Origin: Oscillospiraceae bacterium
GTDB taxonomy: Bacteria; Bacillota; Clostridia; Saccharofermentanales; Saccharofermentanaceae
Reading direction: 5' to 3'
DNA length: 64,000 bases
Assembly (NCBI GenBank): GCA_015069205.1
Contig: SVIZ01000005.1
Coordinates: 11,377 to 75,376 of the forward strand
Under the pieces are notes generated by a model. That model ran no database searches. It saw only the letters and a list, made by a program, of their open reading frames with translations, and was not told where the DNA came from. Below, piece by piece: positions 27,414 to 36,127 of the stretch (positions are counted from its first letter, which is position 1; each line of letters begins with the position of its first letter). The position numbers were made by a program, and so were the translations under genes.

Positions 27414-28442
27414 TTAAGCTCCGATCGCTCTTACGATGACTGCTGCAATGATGTAGAGCAGGTTGATAACGGTTGCTGCGATGACAAGCGTGAACCAGAC
27501 CTTCTTTACGCTGAACTTCCTGTTCTTGCGGAGCTCGTCGTGAAGGGGAGTCGTAATGTTCTTGAAGAGAATGATCTTCTTCTTTGTAAGTCTTCCGACA
27601 GTGATCTTAACGATGGAGATTCCTCCGTCGCAGAGGAATGGAAGTCCTACGATGAAGTAGAGGAGCGGGATCCTGCAATAGATCAGGAAGAATGCGATAA
27701 AGAATCCTAAAGATCTTGAACCGGCATCACCCATCAGCATTTTCGAAGGGTTGAAATTGAAGATGAGGTAAGCGATGAGTGCAGGTACGAAGAATACTAC
27801 GAGCAGGAGTGCATTATCGTCGAACAGGGATTTTGCAAGGAATCCCATGATGAAGGTCGTGATCACCGCAATTACGGAAAGTGATCCCGAGAGGCCGTCG
27901 ATACCGTCAGTAGCGTTTGTGGCGTTTATCGATACGACGAAAAGGAGCACTGCGAGGATATAGAAAAGAACGGGGTGGATGTTAAAATAAGTGCCCGTAA
28001 TGGCGAGGTATACGCGTGTTCCGAAGAAATGAACGACGATGAATCCTGCAATGAGGGATACAACGAAGTCAAGAGCGCCCTTGATGTATTCGTTCCAGGC
28101 ATTCTTGGATCTGTCATCGAGCCAGCCTGTTACCATCTCGGCAAGTACTGCAAGAAGGCCGAATCCCAAGCCTGTTACGACGTTGCCGCTCTCAAAAAAG
28201 CCTTTGTCTGACGTGACGGGGCTTATAAGGAAGCAGAATATGCTTGAAACCAAAAGGAAAACCAATATGAAATAGAAACCTACGCCTGTAGGCTTTCCGA
28301 TGTTTACTTCTGAACCCTGTGCGTATTTACGGCCGCGGTCGTGGCCAAGTATGATCTTCTCTCCCGGAAGGAACTTGAGAAGTATAAGTGTAATGGCAAA
28401 GGCAGCAATGCAGCCGATGGCCATTTTCATTATAAATGACAT
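27414..28442 (-). CDS. mraY: MraY-like phospho-N-acetylmuramoyl-pentapeptide transferase
   Basis: 342 residues with about ten membrane helices. It transfers a phospho-sugar to undecaprenyl phosphate, the first membrane step of peptidoglycan synthesis. Catalytic motifs: WLDDRSKN on an early loop, NATDGIDGL and KMLMGDAGSRSLGFF. The MraY histidine motif (P-L-H-H-H-F-E) reads PLHDELRK, retaining only the first His. The gene is alone, not in a division/cell-wall cluster. A WecA-type or other polyprenyl-phosphate transferase cannot be excluded. Confidence 0.78.
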   Translation of the reverse strand: MSFIMKMAIGCIAAFAITLILLKFLPGEKIILGHDRGRKYAQGSEVNIGKPTGVGFYFILVFLLVSSIFCFLISPVTSDKGFFESGNVVTGLGFGLLAVLAEMVTGWLDDRSKNAWNEYIKGALDFVVSLIAGFIVVHFFGTRVYLAITGTYFNIHPVLFYILAVLLFVVSINATNATDGIDGLSGSLSVIAVITTFIMGFLAKSLFDDNALLLVVFFVPALIAYLIFNFNPSKMLMGDAGSRSLGFFIAFFLIYCRIPLLYFIVGLPFLCDGGISIVKITVGRLTKKKIILFKNITTPLHDELRKNRKFSVKKVWFTLVIAATVINLLYIIAAVIVRAIGA

Positions 28443-28600
28443 TAAAAATTACCCTCGCTCTTAGGATTCTCCACCAAATGAATTATACATTAAGCATATT
28501 TGGATAAAAATTATTAAATCGTTCAACAAATCGGTCTGTTCTATTGGGAAGTATTGGCTAAATGTGTTAACATATTCATTCGTAATAAGGAGAATAAACC

Positions 28601-30373
28601 ATGGATTACAAAGATTTAATAGCTTCTAATTTGAGTAATTGTACAGGCCTTGATAAGGCGCAGGTTGAGGGACTTATCGAGATCCCGCCGAAGCTCGAGC
28701 TCGGAGACTTTGCTTTTCCGTGCTTTGTGCTCGCCAAGACGCTTCACAAGGCTCCTCCCATGATCGCAAATGAACTCAAGGATTCAGAAGAGCTCGTTAA
28801 GGGCTTTGACGGTGCGGTTACCGTTGATGCTGCAGGTCCTTACATCAACTTCAGGATCGACAGAGGTGTTCTCGCCAAGTCCGTTATCTCTGAGATCATC
28901 AGCGAGGGCGATCAGTACGGCAACAGAAATATCGGTGAGGGCAAGAACGTAATCGTTGAGTTCTCATCTCCGAATATCGCAAAGCCTTTCCACGTAGGCC
29001 ATGCTTTCACGACGATCCTCGGCAATTCTTTGTCGAACATCTATTCAAGACTCGGTTATAACGTAATCAGGTTCAATCACCTTGGCGACTACGGCACACA
29101 GTTCGGTAAGCTCATTACCGCTTACAGACTCTGGGGTGACGAGAAGGCCATGGAGGAGAACCCTATAGATGAACTTACCAGGATCTATGTTAAGTTCCAC
29201 GATGAGTGCAAGGTAAGCCCTGAGGCAGAGAAGGAACTCGAAGATTCTGCAAGAGATAACTTCAGAAAGCTCGAAGAAGGCGAAGAAGAGGAAGTAGCTC
29301 TCTGGAAGCGCTTCAGAGACTTAAGCCTTGAGGTTTTCGAGAAGACATATAAGAGAATGGGCATCAAGTTCGATAACTACAACGGTGAATCCTTCTATTC
29401 ATCAATGATCCCTGGTGTTGTTAAGATGCTTGAAGATAAGGGCCTTTTGGAAGAGAGCGAAGGCGCCAAGGTCGTAAAACTCGATGACGAAGGTCTTCCT
29501 CCGTGCCTTGTAGTTAAGAGCGACGGAACCACTATCTATGCTTCGAGAGATCTTGCCGCAGTCCTTTACAGACACAAGGAATTCAATTTCTACAAGAATA
29601 TCTATGTCGTAGGTCTTCCGCAGCAGCTCCACTTCAAGCAGGTCTTCGCCGTGCTCAAGAAGGCCGGCTATGACTTTGCTGACGACTGCGTACATGTCGG
29701 CTTCGGTCTTTTGAAGTTCAAGCCAAAGAAGGATGAGAACGGAAATGAGGTTGCAGAGGCATTCTCAACACGTGCCGGCAATATCATCAAGCTCGACGAC
29801 TTCCTTGATAAGACAACTGAGAAGACAGCCGAGATCATCAGAAAGAACAGTGAGCTCCGCGGCGGCGACATGACCGACGAGCAGATTGCTGAAGTATCCG
29901 AAGTTGTCGGTCTCGGTGCAGTTACATATACATATCTCAAGGCCGGAAGAGAGAAGGACATCTTCTTCGACTGGGATGACATGCTCGATTTCGAGGGCGA
30001 TACAGCGCCTTACCTCATCTACACATATGCAAGGATCAAGTCCATCTTGAGAAAGGCAGAAGACCAGGGCTTTGCAGGCAACATTGATGCTGCCGACAAG
30101 CTCACTGCTGAAGATGAGTATGCTGTTATCAGAAGCCTTGCAGACTTCAAGGATTCGGTAGTTAAGGCTGCTGAGTGCTATGAGCCTTTCATGATCTCAC
30201 GTCAGATCGCGCTCATCGCAAGAAATTTCAACCGTTTCTACAATAACTCGAGAATACTTAATGCGGATTCCGAAGAGATCAGAGATGCAAGGCTCAAGCT
30301 CTGCGAGGCTGTTGCTGACTGCCTCAAGTCAGGACTTGATATGCTCGGAATCGGCGTAGTCGAGAAGATGTAA
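28601..30373 (+). CDS. argS: Arginyl-tRNA synthetase
   Basis: 590 residues, class Ia. It has the N-terminal additional domain (about 1-100), the HIGH-type motif in SSPNIAKPFHVGHAFT, FNHLGDYGTQFGKL, KSDGTTIYASRDLAA, and the C-terminal DALR anticodon-binding domain. ATG 28601 with AAGGAG 9 nt upstream. It is the first of a co-directional group continuing with pepF, an RNA methyltransferase and rdgB. Confidence 0.97.
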   Translation: MDYKDLIASNLSNCTGLDKAQVEGLIEIPPKLELGDFAFPCFVLAKTLHKAPPMIANELKDSEELVKGFDGAVTVDAAGPYINFRIDRGVLAKSVISEIISEGDQYGNRNIGEGKNVIVEFSSPNIAKPFHVGHAFTTILGNSLSNIYSRLGYNVIRFNHLGDYGTQFGKLITAYRLWGDEKAMEENPIDELTRIYVKFHDECKVSPEAEKELEDSARDNFRKLEEGEEEEVALWKRFRDLSLEVFEKTYKRMGIKFDNYNGESFYSSMIPGVVKMLEDKGLLEESEGAKVVKLDDEGLPPCLVVKSDGTTIYASRDLAAVLYRHKEFNFYKNIYVVGLPQQLHFKQVFAVLKKAGYDFADDCVHVGFGLLKFKPKKDENGNEVAEAFSTRAGNIIKLDDFLDKTTEKTAEIIRKNSELRGGDMTDEQIAEVSEVVGLGAVTYTYLKAGREKDIFFDWDDMLDFEGDTAPYLIYTYARIKSILRKAEDQGFAGNIDAADKLTAEDEYAVIRSLADFKDSVVKAAECYEPFMISRQIALIARNFNRFYNNSRILNADSEEIRDARLKLCEAVADCLKSGLDMLGIGVVEKM

Positions 30374-30392
30374 GAATTAGAAAGGTGATCTA

Positions 30393-32105
30393 ATGGAGAA
30401 TACAGCGAACAGCTCGGTACCGGATTTTAAGGAACTTAACTATACAAGACCGGACCTTGATAAGTTCACGGAGACCGTAAGAAACGTAAGACTCAGGCTC
30501 ATGACCGCCAAGACCATCGAGGCAGCCGACGAGGCTCTGGGTGAGTACGAGATCGCCATCAGTTCATTTGATACGCAGTATGCTCTGTGTCAGATCCTTC
30601 ATGATCTCGACACGTCAAACGAGTACTATAACACCGAGATGGAGTTTTTCGATGAGGCCGGCGCAAGAGTCCAGGAACTCTCGTCAGCCGTCCTGTCGGG
30701 ACTTCTGACATGTCCATGTGCCGACAGTCTTAAGGCCAAGTACGGTCCCATGATCTTCCGTAAGGCCAAGAACCAGAGGGAGATAATCTCCAGCGAAGTA
30801 ATCGACGATCTTACTGAGGAATCAAAGCTCGAGAACGAGTATTCCCAGAAGCAGTCTGAGGCAGAGATCCCTCTTGGCAAGAAGACTCTTAACTTAAGCC
30901 TTATCCAGCCTTATCTCCAGTCTACTGACAGGAAGGTAAGACGTGACGCTCACATCGCTCTGGACAAGTACTACATGTCCAGAAAAGAAGAGTACGACAG
31001 AATCTACGACGAGCTCGTAAAGACGAGAACTACCGCAGCACAGAAGCTCGGATACAACAATTTTACGGAACTCGGATATAAGCGCATGGAGCGCTACGAT
31101 TACAACAGGGAAGATGTTGCCAAGTTCAGGGAGAACATCAAGAGATATATCGTGCCGCTCACGACACAGATAAGAAAGCTCCAGCAGGAAAGATTAGGCG
31201 TCGACAAGCTCATGTTCCATGATCTTCCGTGCCTTTTCTCGGAGGGTAATCCTACACCTGTAGTAAGCAAGGATACATATGAAGAGGCAGCAGGCAAGTT
31301 CTTCAGGAACATGTTCGGCGCTACGCCCAGTTTCTTTGATATTCTTTCCGATCACGGATATACGGATCTTTTGTCCCGTCCCGTAAAGTCTACGGGCGGT
31401 TACTGCATGTATCTTGAAGATTACTGCATTCCTTTCATTTTCATGAACGGCAACGGTACGTTTGACGATGTCGCAACTGTCGTACATGAGGGAGGACACG
31501 CTTATGCTGCTCTTGCAGGTGCTGAGTCATCTCCTTTCGTAGAGTGCCTCTCACCGACGCTTGAGACATGCGAGATCCACTCCACATCTATGGAATACAT
31601 GTCATATCCTTTCATGGATATCTTCTACGGCAAGCAGGCTGACCAATACTGCGAGCTTCACATGACCGACGGACTTCTGTTCCTTCCTTACGGATGCATG
31701 GTCGACGAGTTCCAGCACATTGTTTATGACAATCCCAACATGACGCCTGATGAGCGCCACGAGATCTGGAAGATGCTCGAGCAGACATATCAGCCTTTCA
31801 TAAACTACGATGAGAACGATACGCCTTTCCACGCAATGGGCGGCGCGTGGATGAAGAAAGATCACATCTTCACGACACCGTTCTATTACATTGACTATTG
31901 TCTTTCTCAGATATGCGCTCTTGAGCTCTGGGATGAGTCCAGAGCCGACCTTAAAGATGCGCTCGAAAAGTACAACACGCTCTGCCAGCTCGGCGGAAGC
32001 GACACATTCCTTAACCTTATCAAGCGTGCGGGAATCGAATCGCCTTTCAAAGTCGACGTAATTAAGCGCCTTGCGTTCAGATGCGCTGATTTCCTTAATC
32101 TGTGA
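30393..32105 (+). CDS. M3-family oligoendopeptidase (PepF-like)
   Basis: 570-residue cytosolic zinc metallopeptidase. Zinc motif HEGGH (HExxH type) in TVVHEGGHAYAA at about residue 363, with downstream ECLSPTLETCEIHSTSMEYM providing the third ligand region. It degrades oligopeptides. No signal peptide. It begins 19 nt after argS with AAAGGTGATCT as ribosome-binding site. Confidence 0.92.
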   Translation: MENTANSSVPDFKELNYTRPDLDKFTETVRNVRLRLMTAKTIEAADEALGEYEIAISSFDTQYALCQILHDLDTSNEYYNTEMEFFDEAGARVQELSSAVLSGLLTCPCADSLKAKYGPMIFRKAKNQREIISSEVIDDLTEESKLENEYSQKQSEAEIPLGKKTLNLSLIQPYLQSTDRKVRRDAHIALDKYYMSRKEEYDRIYDELVKTRTTAAQKLGYNNFTELGYKRMERYDYNREDVAKFRENIKRYIVPLTTQIRKLQQERLGVDKLMFHDLPCLFSEGNPTPVVSKDTYEEAAGKFFRNMFGATPSFFDILSDHGYTDLLSRPVKSTGGYCMYLEDYCIPFIFMNGNGTFDDVATVVHEGGHAYAALAGAESSPFVECLSPTLETCEIHSTSMEYMSYPFMDIFYGKQADQYCELHMTDGLLFLPYGCMVDEFQHIVYDNPNMTPDERHEIWKMLEQTYQPFINYDENDTPFHAMGGAWMKKDHIFTTPFYYIDYCLSQICALELWDESRADLKDALEKYNTLCQLGGSDTFLNLIKRAGIESPFKVDVIKRLAFRCADFLNL

Positions 32106-32112
32106 GGATAAA

Positions 32113-33543
32113 ATGCAGCTTCCCGACAGCTTTGTAGATGAGATGAACGACTTCTTCACGCGTCACAATGAAGTGCCGCGTGATGGTTTTTATGAGAGTT
32201 TTGACAAGGTCCCGCTAAAAGGCGTCAGGTTCTCGCGCTCGAAAATATCATGCAGCGCGCAGGAAAAAGAATTCCTGGTCGACATGAACGAGGAGATAAA
32301 GCCGGTTTCATGGTGCAGTGGCGGTTACTATGTTAACAACGAACCAGGCGGAAGAGATCCTCTCTATCACGCAGGTGTCTACTATCCTCAGGAGCCTTCT
32401 GCAATGCTGCCCGCACAGGTAATGGCTGCAAAGCCTGGCGAGATAGTCCTGGATCTTTGTGCAGCACCAGGCGGCAAAGCGTGCAGACTTGGCGAAGATA
32501 TGCACGGCAAGGGAATCCTTGTCGCAAATGAGATAAGCTTCGAGCGTTCCAAGGCATTGCTCAGGAACATCGAACGTTCCGGTATCGAAGGACTCGTTAT
32601 CCTTAATGAGACTCCTGAAAATATTGCAGCAAGACTTCCTTTGTTCTTCGATAAGATCCTCATCGATGCGCCATGCTCCGGCGAGGGAATGTTCAGACGT
32701 GATAAGAATGCCTGCAGAAGCTACATGAATTACGGACCCAAGGTCTGTGTCCCGCTGCAGGAATCCATTCTTGAAGCGGCAGACAAGTGCCTTAAAGAAG
32801 GCGGTTCCATCGTTTATTCAACATGTACTTTTTGTGTCGATGAAGACGAGAACCAGATAAAGAGATTTATTGAGCGTCACCCCGAATACCATGTAAAAGC
32901 ACACCCTGAGATCGAAGGTGTCACTCACGCGGGAGAAGATTCTATCCTGCCCGGATCAATGAGGATCTGGCCACATATGTCTGAAGGTGACGGACACTTC
33001 TGCGTTCATATCGTAAAGGGTGAGGAGAAAGATCTTAAGTCAGCTGATGAACTCCTGATAAAAGAGACTGTCGGAGCCAAAGATAAGAGCGCTGAAGCAG
33101 CATTGCCCGTGCTTGATGAAGTGCTCTCTGACAAAGGCAGGGAAGAGCTTTTACAGGGTCGCTTTATAAGCCACGGAACAGGTCTTTTCAAGATGACTTT
33201 CGATGAAAAACTCTTTAAAGGACTTAAGGTCGTCAAGACCGGACTTTATGTTGGCGATATCAAGCCTTTGAAGTCGGGAAAAAAGGTTTTCGAGCCGTCG
33301 AACAGCATAGCTCTCGCGCTCTCAAAAGATGCGATAAAGAAAGACTCTTATCTGGGCCTTAGAAGAGACGATGACAGACTTACAAAGTATCTTCGCGGCG
33401 AGACTATATCAGTATCAAGTGAAGACGGACTTAAATCATCCGGCACGATAATCGTGGGAATCGGAGATTTCCCGCTGGGCTTTGCCAAGATCAACGGCCA
33501 GACCGCGAAAAATATGTATCCCAAGGCATGGAGGCTTATATGA
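32113..33543 (+). CDS. RsmF/NOL1-type rRNA (cytosine-5) methyltransferase
   Basis: 476 residues from ATG 32113 (GAGGATAAA upstream). SAM motif LDLCAAPGGKACRL, motif IV DAPCSGEGMFRRD with the release cysteine, and motif VI YSTCTF with the nucleophile. The C-terminal about 120 residues (from KVVKTGLYVGDIKP) form a PUA-like RNA-binding region as in RsmF. Expected to methylate a cytosine of rRNA. The end overlaps rdgB by 4 nt. Confidence 0.9.
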   Translation: MQLPDSFVDEMNDFFTRHNEVPRDGFYESFDKVPLKGVRFSRSKISCSAQEKEFLVDMNEEIKPVSWCSGGYYVNNEPGGRDPLYHAGVYYPQEPSAMLPAQVMAAKPGEIVLDLCAAPGGKACRLGEDMHGKGILVANEISFERSKALLRNIERSGIEGLVILNETPENIAARLPLFFDKILIDAPCSGEGMFRRDKNACRSYMNYGPKVCVPLQESILEAADKCLKEGGSIVYSTCTFCVDEDENQIKRFIERHPEYHVKAHPEIEGVTHAGEDSILPGSMRIWPHMSEGDGHFCVHIVKGEEKDLKSADELLIKETVGAKDKSAEAALPVLDEVLSDKGREELLQGRFISHGTGLFKMTFDEKLFKGLKVVKTGLYVGDIKPLKSGKKVFEPSNSIALALSKDAIKKDSYLGLRRDDDRLTKYLRGETISVSSEDGLKSSGTIIVGIGDFPLGFAKINGQTAKNMYPKAWRLI

Positions 33544-34148
33544 CAAAAGAATTCAAACTCATTCTTGCTACTTCAAACAAGGACAAGGCAAGAGAGATCG
33601 CAGAGATATTAAGTGACACCCCCTTCGTCGTTACGACCATGAAGGAAGAAGGATATGATCCCGATATCGTGGAAGACGGCAAGACATTCGAAGAGAATGC
33701 CCTCATTAAGGCCAGGACAGTACACGCTCTTGCCAAAGGCGCTTATGTCATGGCTGACGATTCGGGACTTTGCATTGATGCATTGGACGGTGCTCCGGGC
33801 ATCTATTCGGCACGTTTCTGCGGCGAGAATTCAACATATCCCGAGAAGTTTGCGAAGATCTTTGAGATGCTTAAGGACGTTCCTGAAGAAAAGCGAACTG
33901 CCAAGTTCGTTTGCAGCATTGCAGTCGTAAGACCTGACGGTTCTGAATTCACGGTAAGAGGCGAAGTTTGCGGCGTTCTTCACGAGAAGCCCATGGGCGA
34001 CGGCGGATTCGGCTACGATCCTATCTTCTATGTGCCCGAATTCGGCATGACGACAGCACAGATGACAAAGGAACAGAAGAATTCCATAAGCCACAGGGGT
34101 AAGGCTTCAAGAGCCATGGCTGAAAAGCTTAAGGCTGATCTCGGCTGA
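33540..34148 (+). CDS. rdgB: XTP/dITP diphosphatase (RdgB/HAM1)
   Basis: 202 residues. It hydrolyses non-canonical purine nucleotides (ITP, dITP, XTP) to monophosphates. Motifs: LATSNKDKAREI at the start, EENALIKA, MADDSGLCIDALDGAPGIYSAR, GDGGFGYDPIF, and SHRGKA near the end. ATG 33540 is preceded by GGAGG and overlaps the stop of the previous gene (ATGA). Confidence 0.96.
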   Translation: MTKEFKLILATSNKDKAREIAEILSDTPFVVTTMKEEGYDPDIVEDGKTFEENALIKARTVHALAKGAYVMADDSGLCIDALDGAPGIYSARFCGENSTYPEKFAKIFEMLKDVPEEKRTAKFVCSIAVVRPDGSEFTVRGEVCGVLHEKPMGDGGFGYDPIFYVPEFGMTTAQMTKEQKNSISHRGKASRAMAEKLKADLG

Positions 34149-34441
34149 TAGTGTTTCAATTCCGATCGTTTAATAGATCGAATACTAATTCGTACAGTAA
34201 ATTGCCTGAGTTACTGTACGGATTACGTATTTTGCGTCAGAATACGTAAATCGTACAGTTCTTCATCGTTTTTACTGTACGAAATTGGTACTGGAATCTT
34301 CATGAATCACATGGCATGTATTTATCTTATTTATTTTATTGAATTAGCGACTTAATCGTGTTAATATTTTCGGGCGCGTACAAATGTCCACCACTCGTGG
34401 TATAGTGACAGCGCAAAATCTCTACAGAAAGGCCTTATTTT
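34149..34441. other. Intergenic region rdgB to the ThrR/PheB-like gene
   Basis: 293 bp. The left part holds the palindrome cluster. The right part is AT-rich, with CCACCACTCGTGG and a TATAGT that may be the -10 of the next operon (near 34401). Confidence 0.6.
34191..34281. repeat. Cluster of three palindromes built on CGTACAGTAA
   Basis: Three hairpin-forming units in 91 bp. (1) CGTACAGTAA, 10-nt loop, TTACTGTACG (34191-34220). (2) TTACGTATT, 9-nt loop, AATACGTAA (34223-34249). (3) CGTACAGT, T-rich loop, ACTGTACG (34252-34281). Units 1 and 3 share the same arm. They lie 42 bp after rdgB and 160 bp before the ThrR-like gene. No T tract follows, so they are not simple terminators. Confidence 0.8.
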
Positions 34442-34888
34442 ATGCATCAGGATAACCCCGAATATTTCCTAGTCGATAAGAGAGTTTTACCTGAAGTCTT
34501 CATTAAGGTTATGGAGGTCAAGCAGCGTCTCAACACCGGAGAATCAACTTCTGTAAATGAAGCTGTAAGGAAGACAGGCCTTTCCAGAAGCGCGTATTAC
34601 AAGTATAAGGATTCCGTCCTGCCGTTCTATGAGGCAGCAAGCGGCAAGAAAGTTACGCTTCTTCTGTCTGTTGAGAATTTCCAGGGAATCCTGTCTGAGA
34701 TCATCAGAACGATTGCGGAATCACGTGCGAATATTCTGACCATCAATCAGAATATTCCGATCAACGGCCTTGCAGACATCTCGATCTCCATTGAAACCGT
34801 GTCAATGTATGGTACAGTTGACGACATAATTAACGATATCTCCAAGCTCGCGGGCGTGCGTAAGTGCATGATCCTGAGCAGGGAATAA
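34442..34888 (+). CDS. ACT-domain regulator, PheB/ThrR (UPF0735) family
   Basis: 148 residues. Residues about 35-62 (SVNEAVRKTGLSRSAYYKYKD) look like a helix-turn-helix. Residues about 70-145 form an ACT domain (VTLLLSVENFQGILSEIIRTIAES). The family includes Bacillus subtilis ThrR (YszB), a repressor of the threonine pathway including hom. Here the gene sits directly before hom (20 nt), which supports a role in controlling homoserine/threonine synthesis. Start ATG 34442 after AGAAAGGCC. PheB (older name) is an alternative label; function is inferred. Confidence 0.8.
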   Translation: MHQDNPEYFLVDKRVLPEVFIKVMEVKQRLNTGESTSVNEAVRKTGLSRSAYYKYKDSVLPFYEAASGKKVTLLLSVENFQGILSEIIRTIAESRANILTINQNIPINGLADISISIETVSMYGTVDDIINDISKLAGVRKCMILSRE

Positions 34889-34908
34889 TGAAAGGTAAGG
34901 AACAGCAA

Positions 34909-36096
34909 ATGGCAATTAACATCGCGATTCTGGGTTTTGGTACGGTAGGTTCTGGCGTAGCCGAGACTCTCGATATAAACAAGGAGCTCATCACGAAGCG
35001 CGTTGGCGAAGAGATCAACGTGAAGTATATCCTTGATATCAGGGATTTCCCTGAGAGCAAGTTTGCTAACCTCGTTACACATAATGCTGATGAGGTTTTC
35101 GACAGCGACATTCTTATTGCAGTCGAGACCATAGGCGGTGCGAGGATCGCTTATGAATACACAAAGCGCGCTCTTTCGTTGGGAATCAGCGTCGTAACAT
35201 CAAATAAGGAACTCGTATCAACACACGGTCCCGAGCTCATTAAGATCGCTCAGGAAAACAACTGCTGCTATCTTTTCGAGGCTGCAGTAGGCGGCGGTAT
35301 CCCGATCATAAGACCTCTTTACAAGTGTCTTGCAGCAAACAAGATCACAAAGATCGCAGGTATCGTAAACGGTACGACAAACTATATCCTTTCACAGATG
35401 AAGGATGAAGGCATCGATTTCGATACGGCTCTGAAGCAGGCTCAGGCAAACGGTTTTGCTGAGGCAAATCCTTCTGCAGATATCGACGGTATTGACGCAC
35501 AGAGAAAGATCTCCATCCTTTCAACGATCGCAAATGACGGCGCTTACATCGCACCTGACCAGATCTCAGCTGAAGGTATCTCTGCTATCACTAATGACGA
35601 TTTCGAGTTCGCTTCATCCATCGGATGCGACATCAAGCTCATCGCTCTTTATGAAGCAGGTGAGGATAAGCCGGTTGTATACGTAGCACCTACACTCGTT
35701 GCAAAGAGCAATCTTTTGTTCAACGTAAGCGGCGTATTCAATGCGATCATGGTTGAAGGTAACAGCTTGGGCCAGGCTATGTTCTATGGCCAGGGCGCAG
35801 GAACGCTTCCTACGGCTTCTGCTGTATGCGGCGACATCCTTGAAGCTGCAATGAGCAATCCGACAGAGAACAGGACATGGACGGAAGAGAGCGTTGCTAT
35901 CACACCTTACGATGAGATCGCTGCTGATATCGTAGTAAGAGCTGATGTTCCCGCAAAGGTCATCACAGCTGCTGAAGGCTATGAGTGCGAAGTTCTCTCT
36001 GATGAGGCAATCCTCGTTAAGGGCATCAGGCATAAGGACATCGCTTCACTCGTAAGTGAGACGGGCGCAAAGTCCTGGATGCACTATCTTAAATAA
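34909..36096 (+). CDS. hom: Homoserine dehydrogenase without a clear ACT domain
   Basis: 395 residues; reduces aspartate semialdehyde to homoserine. NAD(P)-binding ILGFGTVGSGVAE at the N-terminus, VVTSNKELV, AAVGGGIPIIRPL, and the family signature GIVNGTTNYILSQM are intact. Bacillus Hom (about 433 residues) carries a C-terminal ACT domain; here the C-terminus is short and no clear ACT fold is seen. The separate ACT protein just upstream may supply regulation. ATG 34909 has AAGGAACAGCAA upstream; earlier in-frame starts lie within the previous gene or lack an RBS. Confidence 0.93.
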   Translation: MAINIAILGFGTVGSGVAETLDINKELITKRVGEEINVKYILDIRDFPESKFANLVTHNADEVFDSDILIAVETIGGARIAYEYTKRALSLGISVVTSNKELVSTHGPELIKIAQENNCCYLFEAAVGGGIPIIRPLYKCLAANKITKIAGIVNGTTNYILSQMKDEGIDFDTALKQAQANGFAEANPSADIDGIDAQRKISILSTIANDGAYIAPDQISAEGISAITNDDFEFASSIGCDIKLIALYEAGEDKPVVYVAPTLVAKSNLLFNVSGVFNAIMVEGNSLGQAMFYGQGAGTLPTASAVCGDILEAAMSNPTENRTWTEESVAITPYDEIAADIVVRADVPAKVITAAEGYECEVLSDEAILVKGIRHKDIASLVSETGAKSWMHYLK

Positions 36097-36127
36097 TCTA
36101 ATCGAAAATATCCCGGAGGAATAGAAA

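Noticed and set aside
27348..27710. 120-codon acidic frame overlapping comFC and antisense to the mraY-like gene
   Set aside because: Shadow of two real genes, with no ribosome-binding site.
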